Below are positions 7,883-16,118 of a stretch of 64,000 nucleotides of DNA, piece after piece (the stretch's first letter is position 1; each line of letters begins with the position of its first letter). The DNA is from an uncultured Eubacteriales bacterium (GTDB taxonomy: Bacteria; Bacillota; Clostridia; Oscillospirales; Oscillospiraceae). Made by a program: the position numbers and the translations under genes. The stretch covers positions 29,533 through 93,532 of the forward strand of contig UQXI01000005.1 of NCBI GenBank assembly GCA_900544975.1. The letters are read 5' to 3'. The notes beneath the pieces are model-generated. The model was not told where the DNA came from, made no database searches, and saw only the letters and a list, made by a program, of their open reading frames with translations.

Positions 7883-10176
7883 AACACGGTATCAAGGCGA
7901 AATTGTCTGTTTTCATTGGATTTGCGGTGCTTTTGACTGCGGTGGTATTCCTCAGCGCTCAGAGAGAGGATGCCAAAGTTCTGGAGCTGATTGCTGAGGA
8001 AGGTACCCATCCCCTGATTGATTTTTTCATTGAGCGGGATGCAGGTACCGCCACGGTGTCATTGTTACTGGCGCCGGGTATTCCGCGGGAAGCTCAGATT
8101 TATTATACCCTGGATGGAAGTGACCCGGACGCAACTGATGCATGTTATGTGGAGCCTCTTGTTCTGCCGTGTGAGGATGTGGGCAGGGGAGTCACGGTTC
8201 GTGCGGTGGTCTCTTATGGCGACCAGCTGTCCTCAACTTTTACAAGGACGGTATTGCCATTGGAGAATGCCGGATTGCCTGAAGACGTGGTCATTGTAAG
8301 TATTTCAATCGATCCCGATCATCTGTATGACTATGAGACCGGAATCATGGTGGAGGGCAAGACAAAGGACGATTTTATTGCAGCAGGGGGCGACTACGAC
8401 AGCTTACAGCCTTGGCAGCTGCCTGCAAATTTCAAACAGCGGGGAGAAAATTGGATCCGGGATGGATATGCAGAGTTCTATGATAGCCAAGGGAACTTAT
8501 TGGGAGGACGAGATGTGGGCATTAGCATTGCTGGCGGCGCCTCCTCGTATTATGATATTAAATCTCTGAAGCTTTCTGCAAACTGGAACCGCCCCGGGGA
8601 ACCTGCAGATTTTCCGGCCAGTTGGCTGTTTCCCCCGTCTGCAAAAGGGACAACGGTGCCAGCTGTCGATTCTTATAACAAAGTGATTGTGCGCAACGGT
8701 GGACAGGATCGGGATGGTACCCTGTTACTATGGAATGTGCTGTCGCCACTGGCCAAAGAATCCGGACTTACCCATGTAGCAGACGCAATACCAGCCATTG
8801 TGTATTTAAACGGAACGTATTATAGCTATATGTGTCTACAGCAACATGTAAACAGGGATTACCTTGGCAACCTCTATGGTCTGGACAAAGAACAGATCGT
8901 TGACAATGAGTTGAGTACAGAGGCGGACCTGTTAAGGATCACCGGCTTGGGCCAGCTCCTACAGCAAGACATTCGGGACCCTGCGGTCCGGGAACGGGTT
9001 GAACAGATTGTAGATGTGGACAATCTCTTTTTGTACTATGCCTTTGAGATGGTAGTGAATAACCTGGACTGGATACACAATAACTACCGGTGCTGGCGTT
9101 ACACTGGGGAGAACATGGAGGGCAATGCGTTTTCCGATGGACGGTATCGTTTCATCCTCTATGATTTGGATGTTTGCTTGCGTCAGACCCCCGATCAGTT
9201 TGAGGAGTTGTTGACAGAAGGATCCTACTATTACTCGGAGCTTTTGAACTTCCTTTTGGGAGATTCCGGATACCGCGAAAAATTTGTGAACAATGTGTTG
9301 AACCTTACGAATACAACGTTAAGCCCAGAAACCTTGTGTGCACGCCTAACGGTGGAAAAAGAGAAACAGATGGTTCTGAGCCAGAATGAAAAGTTTGGTT
9401 GTTTCATTACCAAAAGCTTATCCGAAACCTCAGAAAAGGTTTACGACGAGGTATATGAAATGGCTTTCAACCGGGAACGCGCGATCCATGCGCATTTGGA
9501 GAATGATTTCTCTTGTCAAAAGGCCTATACACTGTCCATTTCAGTAGATGCCCCGGGAAGCTGTGTGCGTCTGGAAAATATGCGGCTTGCCTATGGTGAC
9601 CACTATACAGGTACCTACTTTGCAGAGTGTGGCGTCACGTTACATCCGGAGATTGGACCGGATCAAGAGTTTGATCACTGGCTTGTAAATGATGTGGTCT
9701 ATGACACACAGACACTCTATCTGGATGCTGCGAACATTGGGACGTCCTCGTCTGTGGAGGTCATATTGGTCACAAAGGCTTGTCGTACCGGGAAGCTGGT
9801 CATCAACGAGGTTTATTCCAAGGGGACTGCGGATTGGATTGAACTGCGGAATGTAGGTAGTGAACCGATGGACTTGTCCGGAATTTGCATTTCTGACGAT
9901 CCCGGAAAACCTCGAAAATGTGCACTCCCACAGGTTACGTTAGAACCGGGAGAATTGCTGGTGTTGCTATGTAAGAACAATCTGACATTAGCCGGGCACT
10001 TGGTAAATTTCAACCTTTCAACGGGAGAATATTTGCTGCTCACCCAGGAGGATGGAACACAAATAGACGGTTTGTGCATTCCCAATTTGCCAGAAGGAAC
10101 CAGCTATGGTCTGTCGGAACAGACGGGGCAGTATATTATATTGGAGTTTCCAACCAAAGGGGAGCCCAATGGTTGA
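7879..10176 (+). CDS. CotH-kinase-domain surface protein with lamin-tail domain
   Basis: A 765-residue extracytoplasmic protein. An N-terminal signal/anchor helix spans about 10-30. Next comes a chitobiase-type immunoglobulin-like segment around YYTLDGSDPDAT (about 75-90). A CotH kinase domain of about 140-500 contains the conserved acidic RFILYDLDVCLRQ motif (about 422-434). A C-terminal lamin-tail (LTD) domain from about 638 begins KLVINEVYSKGTADWIELRN. CotH proteins are atypical kinases known to phosphorylate spore-coat proteins. The LTD is an adhesion-type domain. The start overlaps the DUF4956 stop by four bases. Co-occurrence with VTC and DUF4956 suggests the kinase domain acts outside the membrane on a substrate supplied or used by those proteins. 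Confidence 0.88.
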   Translation: MKHGIKAKLSVFIGFAVLLTAVVFLSAQREDAKVLELIAEEGTHPLIDFFIERDAGTATVSLLLAPGIPREAQIYYTLDGSDPDATDACYVEPLVLPCEDVGRGVTVRAVVSYGDQLSSTFTRTVLPLENAGLPEDVVIVSISIDPDHLYDYETGIMVEGKTKDDFIAAGGDYDSLQPWQLPANFKQRGENWIRDGYAEFYDSQGNLLGGRDVGISIAGGASSYYDIKSLKLSANWNRPGEPADFPASWLFPPSAKGTTVPAVDSYNKVIVRNGGQDRDGTLLLWNVLSPLAKESGLTHVADAIPAIVYLNGTYYSYMCLQQHVNRDYLGNLYGLDKEQIVDNELSTEADLLRITGLGQLLQQDIRDPAVRERVEQIVDVDNLFLYYAFEMVVNNLDWIHNNYRCWRYTGENMEGNAFSDGRYRFILYDLDVCLRQTPDQFEELLTEGSYYYSELLNFLLGDSGYREKFVNNVLNLTNTTLSPETLCARLTVEKEKQMVLSQNEKFGCFITKSLSETSEKVYDEVYEMAFNRERAIHAHLENDFSCQKAYTLSISVDAPGSCVRLENMRLAYGDHYTGTYFAECGVTLHPEIGPDQEFDHWLVNDVVYDTQTLYLDAANIGTSSSVEVILVTKACRTGKLVINEVYSKGTADWIELRNVGSEPMDLSGICISDDPGKPRKCALPQVTLEPGELLVLLCKNNLTLAGHLVNFNLSTGEYLLLTQEDGTQIDGLCIPNLPEGTSYGLSEQTGQYIILEFPTKGEPNG

Positions 10177-10240
10177 GAGACAGAAGCGGCCCGAGCCCCA
10201 TCACGTCCAGCGGAACAGCGAAATAAGATCAATATTTTCT

Positions 10241-10275
10241 TACTTCCGGTAGCCCGGTTTGGGTTACCGGAAGTA
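10241..10275 (+). terminator. Intrinsic terminator of the VTC-DUF4956-CotH operon
   Basis: Arms TACTTCCGGTA / TACCGGAAGTA extended by CCC/GGG, then CTTTTAGG; 65 bases after the CotH stop codon. Confidence 0.75.
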
Positions 10276-10503
10276 CTTTTAGGATGCAAAGCACTGTAGA
10301 TTCGCCACAGACTGGTGCAAGAGGCTGCATAATCTAGTTGGCGGACATATAGATCCGCTCCTGCAACGATGAGAGACCCTGGAAAGAAGTTGCCTGAGAG
10401 ATTTTTGTGTTTTTAGGTGTTTCCTGGGGACAGCTCGATGGCAGCTACCAGATAGTTGCATCTCCAGTGCAGATCCCTTTGTTTTTTCTGCTTTTTTCTG
10501 CCA

Positions 10504-10525
10504 ACACCCGGTGACAACCGGGTGT
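10504..10525 (+). terminator. Hairpin with T-run in the eut leader (candidate attenuator)
   Basis: Perfect nine-base stem ACACCCGGT / ACCGGGTGT with a GACA tetraloop, followed by AAATTTTT. It lies 73 bases upstream of the eutG start, where a plain terminator would block the operon, so a regulated attenuator is likely. Confidence 0.55.
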
Positions 10526-10598
10526 AAATTTTTCTGGAGTTTCCACATGTTTTGGCCGGTCCGGGAAATACTACCTCTGACAAACATGGTAGAAAGCG

Positions 10599-11687
10599 GT
10601 GGTGTCCTTGCAGACCTTTGCCTGCGGAACCAAAATCATTGCCGGGCCCGGCGCCCGGTGGAGTTTAAAAGACCAGGGGGCCAAGCGGGTCTTCCTGGTG
10701 ACCGATTCCTTTTTCTCAGAGAAAGGCACAGCCCTGGAAATTGCCCAGGCACTGGGGGAAACTTACGAGATTTTCGATCAGGTGATCCCAGACCCCACGG
10801 CAGAATTGGTGGCCCGGGGCACGGCCCGGCTGAAGGCCTTTCATCCGGACCTGGTGGTGGCCCTGGGGGGCGGCAGCCCCATGGATACGGCCAAAGCCAT
10901 GGTGTATTTTTCCGGCGAGCAAATTCCCCTGGCAGCCATCCCCACCACCTCCGGTTCTGGAGCGGAGGTGACGGATTTTGCCATTGTGACCCATGATGAA
11001 GTGAAGCACCCCTTGGTCAGTGAGCGCCTCCGGCCCCAATGGGCCATTCTGGACAGCGAGCTTCTGGCGGAGCTGCCCCGGAGCCTCATTGCCGATGCAG
11101 GCTTCGATGTCCTGGCCCATGCCCTGGAGGCGGTGGCCGGGCGGAATGCCAGCCCCATCACCGACGCCCTGGCCCGGGACGCCTTCCGCACGGCCTATTC
11201 CCTGCTGCCGGCATCCTACGGCGGGGATCCCTCTGTGCGGCTGGCCATTCATCAGGCGGCCACCATGGCGGCAATGGCCTTTTCTCAAGCAGGTCTTGGC
11301 ATTTGTCATGCCCTGGCCCACAGTCTGGGGGGCCAGTTTCACGTCCCCCATGGGCGGCTCAATGCGATTTTGCTGCCCACCGTGGTGTCCTACAACGGGG
11401 TGGCAGCCGGGGCGGCCTATACGGCCTTAGCCAGGCAGGCAGGGCTGGGCGGTTCTGCCGAGGCCATCGCCCTGCGGAACTTGAAAAACGGATTGGTACG
11501 CCTGCGCCGGGAGCTGCGCCTGCCGGCTACCCTGGCGGAAGCCGGCGTCGCTCCCCGGGACCTCCAGCGGAATCTGGGGACCATTGTAGAGGCGGCTCTG
11601 GCAGACCCCTGCGGCAAAACCAACCCGGTGGAGCCCACCCGTGGGCTTCTGGAGGAGATTTTGAAGGAGGTTGCAGGCCGTGGGTGA
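10599..11687 (+). CDS. eutG: Iron-containing alcohol dehydrogenase, EutG-like
   Basis: NADH-dependent ethanol dehydrogenase that reduces acetaldehyde from ethanolamine and recycles NAD inside the microcompartment. 362 residues, close to the family's 380-395. The nucleotide-binding motif LGGGSPMDTAKA is at about 88-99. The metal ligands appear as D...H in DAGFDVLAHALEA (about 166-178) and two His in GICHALAHSLGGQFHVPHG (about 234-252). Start GTG 10599 (an adjacent GTG at 10602 is possible); the ribosome site is poor. Its 3' end overlaps eutA by eight bases, so it is the first gene of the eut operon. PduQ-type propanol dehydrogenase is an equivalent name by sequence alone. Confidence 0.88.
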   Translation: MVSLQTFACGTKIIAGPGARWSLKDQGAKRVFLVTDSFFSEKGTALEIAQALGETYEIFDQVIPDPTAELVARGTARLKAFHPDLVVALGGGSPMDTAKAMVYFSGEQIPLAAIPTTSGSGAEVTDFAIVTHDEVKHPLVSERLRPQWAILDSELLAELPRSLIADAGFDVLAHALEAVAGRNASPITDALARDAFRTAYSLLPASYGGDPSVRLAIHQAATMAAMAFSQAGLGICHALAHSLGGQFHVPHGRLNAILLPTVVSYNGVAAGAAYTALARQAGLGGSAEAIALRNLKNGLVRLRRELRLPATLAEAGVAPRDLQRNLGTIVEAALADPCGKTNPVEPTRGLLEEILKEVAGRG

Positions 11688-13056
11688 GACCTTGCACTCT
11701 GTGGGTATTGATGTGGGAACTTCCACCACACAGCTGATTCTCTCCCGCCTGACAGTGGAAAACCGGGCCAATGCCTATGCGGTTCCCGATTTCACCATCG
11801 GAGACCGGGAGATCCTGTACCGGAGCCCCATTCACTTCACCCCGCTGCGGTCTGCCACTGAGTTGGATGCAGCAGGCATCCGGCAGATTGTGGCAGAGGA
11901 ATACCGGCTGGCGGGGATCCAGCCCCAGCGGGTATCCACCGGCGCCATCATCATCACCGGGGAAACTGCCCGGAAGGAAAATGCCCGGGCAGTGCTGGAT
12001 AGCCTGAAGGAATTTGCCGGGGAGTTTGTGGTGGCCACCGCCGGCCCGGACCTGGAGAGTGTCCTGGCCGCCAAAGGCGCAGGTGCGGAGCGATTTTCTG
12101 CACAGACCGGCAAAACGGTTCTCCACATGGACATCGGCGGCGGAACCAGCAATCTGGCCCTGGTGGAATCCGGGCATGTCACCCAGACCGGCTGCCTGAA
12201 TGTGGGTGGACGGCTCATCAAAATCGCAGGGGGCGTGGTGCAGTATGTGTCCCCTGTTTTGAAGAGCCTTTGCAGCCTGACCCCTGGCCAGCGGGCCACA
12301 GAGGCGGACCTGGCGCCGGTGGTGGAGCGTCTGGTTCAGACCCTGGAGATTGCGGCAGGGTTGCGGCAGGGAGAGATTCCCCCCGACCTGCTCACCAATC
12401 GGAGCATTCCCCTGCCGCCGGGGCAGATCACCCTGTCCTTCTCTGGCGGTGTGGCGGATCTGATTCGGGAGAACGACCAGGAAGCCTTTGCCTATGGGGA
12501 CATCGGCGTGCTGCTGGGCCGGGCCATTCGGCGCAGCGCCCTGTGTCAGGGCGACTATGTACTGGGGGAGGAGACCATCCGGGCTACGGTCATCGGGGCT
12601 GGTTGCCACAGCACCCAGCTCTCCGGCAGCACGGTGTTTGCCCGGGATGTGGCGTTTCCCCTGCAGAATTTGCCGGTGCTCGCCCTCACGGATCAGGAGC
12701 AGGCCCTTCCGGCCCGGCCCCTGGCAGAGCGAATCCGGCAGCTCCGGGCCCGTTGGGAGGAGGATACCCCGGCAGCCCTCTTTTTGCCCGGTCTGCAAAA
12801 TCCGGGCTATGACGACCTGTGGGATCTGTCCGGCCGCCTGGCGGAAGTACTGCCCCAGCTGGGCAGCCCCGGGGTAGTGGTCACCGGGACGGACATGGCC
12901 AAGGCCCTGGGCCAGGCATTGGCCACCCGCCTGCCGGGGCCGCTCCTGTGCCTGGACGGTCTGGACCTGTCCGAAGGCAGCTTCCTGGATGTGGCCGCTC
13001 CGGTGGCGGCAGGGAGCGTATATCCGGTGGTCAAAAAGACCCTGGTTCTGGCCTGA
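11680..13056 (+). CDS. eutA: Ethanolamine ammonia-lyase reactivating factor EutA
   Basis: ATP-dependent chaperone of the actin/Hsp70 (ASKHA) fold that ejects damaged cobalamin from EutBC so adenosylcobalamin can rebind. 458 residues. The N-terminal phosphate-1 loop SVGIDVGTSTTQLIL (about 8-22), the second phosphate motif LHMDIGGGTSNLAL (about 148-161) and a C-terminal GSVYPVVKKTLVL are visible. The start is GTG 11680, nine bases after AAGGAGG; an earlier TTG at 11671 is too close to it. It overlaps eutG by eight bases and precedes eutB by 55 bases, the usual eutA-B-C order. Confidence 0.92.
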   Translation: MGETLHSVGIDVGTSTTQLILSRLTVENRANAYAVPDFTIGDREILYRSPIHFTPLRSATELDAAGIRQIVAEEYRLAGIQPQRVSTGAIIITGETARKENARAVLDSLKEFAGEFVVATAGPDLESVLAAKGAGAERFSAQTGKTVLHMDIGGGTSNLALVESGHVTQTGCLNVGGRLIKIAGGVVQYVSPVLKSLCSLTPGQRATEADLAPVVERLVQTLEIAAGLRQGEIPPDLLTNRSIPLPPGQITLSFSGGVADLIRENDQEAFAYGDIGVLLGRAIRRSALCQGDYVLGEETIRATVIGAGCHSTQLSGSTVFARDVAFPLQNLPVLALTDQEQALPARPLAERIRQLRARWEEDTPAALFLPGLQNPGYDDLWDLSGRLAEVLPQLGSPGVVVTGTDMAKALGQALATRLPGPLLCLDGLDLSEGSFLDVAAPVAAGSVYPVVKKTLVLA

Positions 13057-13111
13057 GCAGGGACCGGCTGTTCCAGTGGAACCTGCCAACAAATCAAAAG
13101 GAAGTGAATCC

Positions 13112-14473
13112 ATGATTTTAAAAACAAGGCTCTTGGGCACCACATACGCCTTCCGGGACGTGAAGGACGCCCTGGCCAAGGCCAACGAGGACAAAACCGG
13201 CGACCGCCTGGCGGGACTGGCGGCGGAAACGGCCCAGGAGCGGGTAGCTGCCAAAGTGGTAGTAGCCAATCTTCTCCTGTCCGATCTTCGGGAGCACCCG
13301 GCGGTCCCCTATGAGGACGACGAGGTGACCCGTATCATCCAGGACGATGTCAACGAGCCCCAATATGCCAAAATCCGCAACTGGACCGTCTCGGACCTGC
13401 GGGAGTGGATTTTGGATGAGCGTACCACCGGGGCAGACATTCGCCGCCTGAGCCGGGGACTGACCTCGGAAATGGTGGCAGCGGTGGCCAAGCTCATGAG
13501 CAACCTGGACCTCATCTACGCCGCGCAAAAGATTCGCGTCACCGCCCACTGCAACACCACCATTGGCCTGCCCGGCACCCTCTCCTGCCGTTTGCAACCC
13601 AACCACACCACCGATGATCCGGATGGCATCCTGGCCTCCACCCTGGAGGGACTCACCTTTGGCGCCGGTGACGCCGTCATTGGCCTGAACCCGGTGACGG
13701 ATTCGGCCCAGCGGGTGAAGGAGGTCCTGGAACGGTTCCGGGAGGTCAAGGAGCGGTGGAACATCCCCACCCAGACCTGTGTCCTGGCCCATGTCACCAC
13801 CCAGATGGCCGCTGTGGAAGCCGGGGCGCCTGCGGACCTCATTTTCCAGTCCATCGCCGGCAGTCAGAAGGGCAACGAAGCCTTTGGCTTCTCCGCCAAA
13901 ACCCTGGAGGACGCCCGCGCCATGGCCCTGTCCCGGGGCACGGCGGAAGGACCCAACGTCATGTACTTTGAGACGGGCCAGGGCTCCGAGCTGTCCTCCG
14001 AGGCGCATTTTGGCACAGACCAGGTGACCATGGAAGCCCGGTGCTACGGCTTTGCCAAGCGGTTTGCGCCCTTCCTGGTGAATACTGTGGTGGGCTTCAT
14101 TGGGCCGGAATATCTCTACGACGCCCGCCAGGTGACAAGGGCCGGTCTGGAGGATCATTTTATGGGCAAGCTCACCGGCATTCCCATGGGCTGCGACGCC
14201 TGCTACACCAACCATATGAAGGCGGACCAGAACGACATCGAGAACCTGGCCACCCTGCTCACCGCTGCCGGGTGCAATTACTTCATGGGCATTCCCCACG
14301 GCGACGACGTCATGCTCAATTACCAGACTACCGGCTTCCGGGAGACCGCCGCCCTGCGGGAGATCTTCGGCCTCACCGCCATTCCGCCCTTCCAGGCATG
14401 GCTGGAACACATGGGCTTTGTGGAAAACGGCCGCCTGACCCCCAAAGCGGGGGACGGCTCCGCCCTGCTGTAA
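13112..14473 (+). CDS. eutB: Ethanolamine ammonia-lyase large subunit EutB
   Basis: Catalytic TIM-barrel subunit of adenosylcobalamin-dependent ethanolamine ammonia-lyase, which splits ethanolamine into acetaldehyde and ammonia. It is 453 residues, the same length as the Escherichia coli enzyme, and the substrate-site residues fall at the same numbers: Arg160, Gln162, Asn193, Glu287, Phe329 and Asp362 are all present when counted from ATG 13112. That start follows AAAGGAAGTGAATCC. An open frame extends 41 codons upstream but overlaps eutA and has no family similarity. eutC follows after ten bases. Confidence 0.97.
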   Translation: MILKTRLLGTTYAFRDVKDALAKANEDKTGDRLAGLAAETAQERVAAKVVVANLLLSDLREHPAVPYEDDEVTRIIQDDVNEPQYAKIRNWTVSDLREWILDERTTGADIRRLSRGLTSEMVAAVAKLMSNLDLIYAAQKIRVTAHCNTTIGLPGTLSCRLQPNHTTDDPDGILASTLEGLTFGAGDAVIGLNPVTDSAQRVKEVLERFREVKERWNIPTQTCVLAHVTTQMAAVEAGAPADLIFQSIAGSQKGNEAFGFSAKTLEDARAMALSRGTAEGPNVMYFETGQGSELSSEAHFGTDQVTMEARCYGFAKRFAPFLVNTVVGFIGPEYLYDARQVTRAGLEDHFMGKLTGIPMGCDACYTNHMKADQNDIENLATLLTAAGCNYFMGIPHGDDVMLNYQTTGFRETAALREIFGLTAIPPFQAWLEHMGFVENGRLTPKAGDGSALL

Positions 14474-14483
14474 GGAGGTAGCT

Positions 14484-15398
14484 ATGAATCAAGAGGAACT
14501 GAAAACCCTGGTGGCCCAGATGCTGCGGGAGCTGGCTCCCCAGCCGGAGCCCCAGGTGAAGGGCAGCGAGTACCGGCCCACGGTATCGGAATCCAAGCCG
14601 ACCCGGCAGCCCGAGGACCCCGGTCAGCTGCTGCCGGACATTTCGGAAATTGACCTGCGGGAGCAGTATCTGGTGGAACACCCTGTGGATGGTCCTGCTT
14701 ACCGGCGGCTGAAGGCAAAGACCCCGGCCCGTCTGGGTGTGGGCCGGGCCGGCCCCCGCTATAAGACTCTGTCTCTTCTGCGCTTCCGGGCGGATCACGC
14801 CGCTGCGCAGGACAGCGTATTCTCTGAAATTGGCCCGGAATTTGCTCAAAAACATGGGCTGATTCCCGTCAAAACCTGCTGTGAAAGCCGGGAGCAGTAC
14901 CTGACCCGGCCGGACCTGGGCCGGCGGTTTGACCAGGAGAACAGCGAAATCATCCGTAAGAGCCTTCCCCACGGGGGAAAGATCCAACTGGTGATTGGCG
15001 ATGGGCTGTCCTCTGCCGCCATTTTGGCCAACGCCATGGACTGTGCCCGGGCCATTGGCCAGGGCCTCAAAACCTACGGCGTAGACCTGGGCCCCATCCT
15101 GTATGTGGAAAACGCCCGGGTGGGCGCCGGGGACTTTGTGGGAGATCTCACCGGCTGCCAGGTGGTGTGCATTTTGGTGGGAGAGCGGCCAGGCCTTGTG
15201 ACGGCGGAATCCATGTCCGCGTATATCACCTATGGCCCCCACACCGGCATTTCGGAATCCAAGCGCACCGTGGTGTCCAACATCCACCGGCAGGGGACTC
15301 CCGCCGTGGAAGCAGGGGCCCACATCGCCCAGCTGCTTATGAAGATTCTGGAGGCCAAGGCCTCCGGCGTGGATCTGCTGCGAGGTGAGGTGTCGTGA
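14484..15398 (+). CDS. eutC: Ethanolamine ammonia-lyase small subunit EutC
   Basis: Cobalamin-binding light subunit that completes the EutBC active site; 304 residues, near the family's 295-305. After an N-terminal amphipathic helix (MNQEELKTLVAQMLREL) and a Pro-rich linker to about residue 55, the conserved core begins with ISEIDLREQYLVEHP. Later come ARLGVGRAGPRYKT and VIGDGLSSAAI, then the GVDLGPILYVENARVGAGD region. The N-terminal helix plus linker resembles an encapsulation peptide directing cargo to the microcompartment lumen. ATG 14484 follows AAGGAGG. The 3' end overlaps eutL by four bases (GTGA). Confidence 0.95.
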   Translation: MNQEELKTLVAQMLRELAPQPEPQVKGSEYRPTVSESKPTRQPEDPGQLLPDISEIDLREQYLVEHPVDGPAYRRLKAKTPARLGVGRAGPRYKTLSLLRFRADHAAAQDSVFSEIGPEFAQKHGLIPVKTCCESREQYLTRPDLGRRFDQENSEIIRKSLPHGGKIQLVIGDGLSSAAILANAMDCARAIGQGLKTYGVDLGPILYVENARVGAGDFVGDLTGCQVVCILVGERPGLVTAESMSAYITYGPHTGISESKRTVVSNIHRQGTPAVEAGAHIAQLLMKILEAKASGVDLLRGEVS

Positions 15399-16042
15399 GG
15401 CCGGTCATTCCTGTGGAGGTACTCTCTGTGCAGTACCTGCCCAATGCGGACCCTGCCCTGTGCCGCAGTCTGGGCGTTCAGGGCAACTGGCGGTGCCTGG
15501 GACTGCTGTCTGCCGACAGCGACGACGTCACCTATATTGCCCTGGACGAGGCCACGAAGGCCTCTACCGTCCAGGTGTCCTATGCCAGGAGCCTTTACGC
15601 CGGGGCGGCCAACGCCTCCACCCCGCTGGCCGGGGAAGTCATTGGGATTCTCTCTGGCCCCACGCCCTCGGAGGTGCGCAGTGGGATGGAGGCCGCCCTC
15701 CGGGTCCTCACCGGCGGAGAGGTGGGCTTCCGGGAGACAGAGGCTCGGGATGGAGTGGCCTATCTGGCCCACACCGTGAGTCGCACCGGGACCTTCCTGT
15801 CCCGGGAAGCGGGCATTCGGGAGGGCGAACCCCTGGCGTATCTCATTGCCCCACCGGTGGAGGCGATGACAGCCATGGACGCGGCGCTGAAAGCGGCCGA
15901 TGTACGCCTGGCCAAGCTGTATGAGCCCCCCTCAGAAACCAACTTTGGCGGCGGCCTTCTCACCGGGACCCAAAGCGCCTGCCGGGCCGCCTGCGAGGCC
16001 TTTGCCGCTGCTGTAGAGGAAATCGCCGCCTGCCCCAAATAG
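15395..16042 (+). CDS. eutL: Microcompartment shell protein EutL
   Basis: Trimeric tandem-BMC shell protein with a gated central pore, 215 residues versus about 219 in other species. It has two permuted BMC repeats. The first ends around AALRVLTGGEVGF (about 105-117) and the second contains EPLAYLIAPPVEAMTAMDAALKAA (positions about 147-170) and the loop PSETNFGGGLLTG (about 179-191) typical of EutL. The start is GTG 15395 overlapping the eutC stop, with GAGGTG just upstream. EutL is thought to admit large cofactors or ethanolamine through the shell. A 76-base gap follows before eutE. Confidence 0.93.
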   Translation: MRPVIPVEVLSVQYLPNADPALCRSLGVQGNWRCLGLLSADSDDVTYIALDEATKASTVQVSYARSLYAGAANASTPLAGEVIGILSGPTPSEVRSGMEAALRVLTGGEVGFRETEARDGVAYLAHTVSRTGTFLSREAGIREGEPLAYLIAPPVEAMTAMDAALKAADVRLAKLYEPPSETNFGGGLLTGTQSACRAACEAFAAAVEEIAACPK

Positions 16043-16118
16043 CCCGAAGCGCTTGTACAGGCGCGGGATTGTGCCAGCCAATGGGTTGGAGCATTGTCAT
16101 CAACAAGGAGGAGTTATC

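Larger units (their letters stand above)
10177..10598 (+). other. Intergenic region holding a structured leader upstream of eut
   Basis: No coding sequence recognised. After the CotH terminator the stretch 10290-10500 contains several potential RNA stems: GCGGA/TCCGC near 10321-10340, GCAAC/GTTGC near 10352-10386, and GATGGCA/TGCATC near 10437-10472. It then runs into a terminator-like hairpin (10504-10525) before eutG. This arrangement fits a transcription-attenuation leader. No cobalamin riboswitch core (B12 box) was recognised, and no convincing promoter. Confidence 0.4.

Noticed and set aside
10277..10598. Cobalamin riboswitch upstream of the eut operon
   Set aside because: Looked for the B12 box and the conserved GCCACTG-type core; not found by eye.
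12989..13111. 41-codon extension of eutB into the end of eutA
   Set aside because: EutB from ATG 13112 has exactly the family length and correct active-site numbering.
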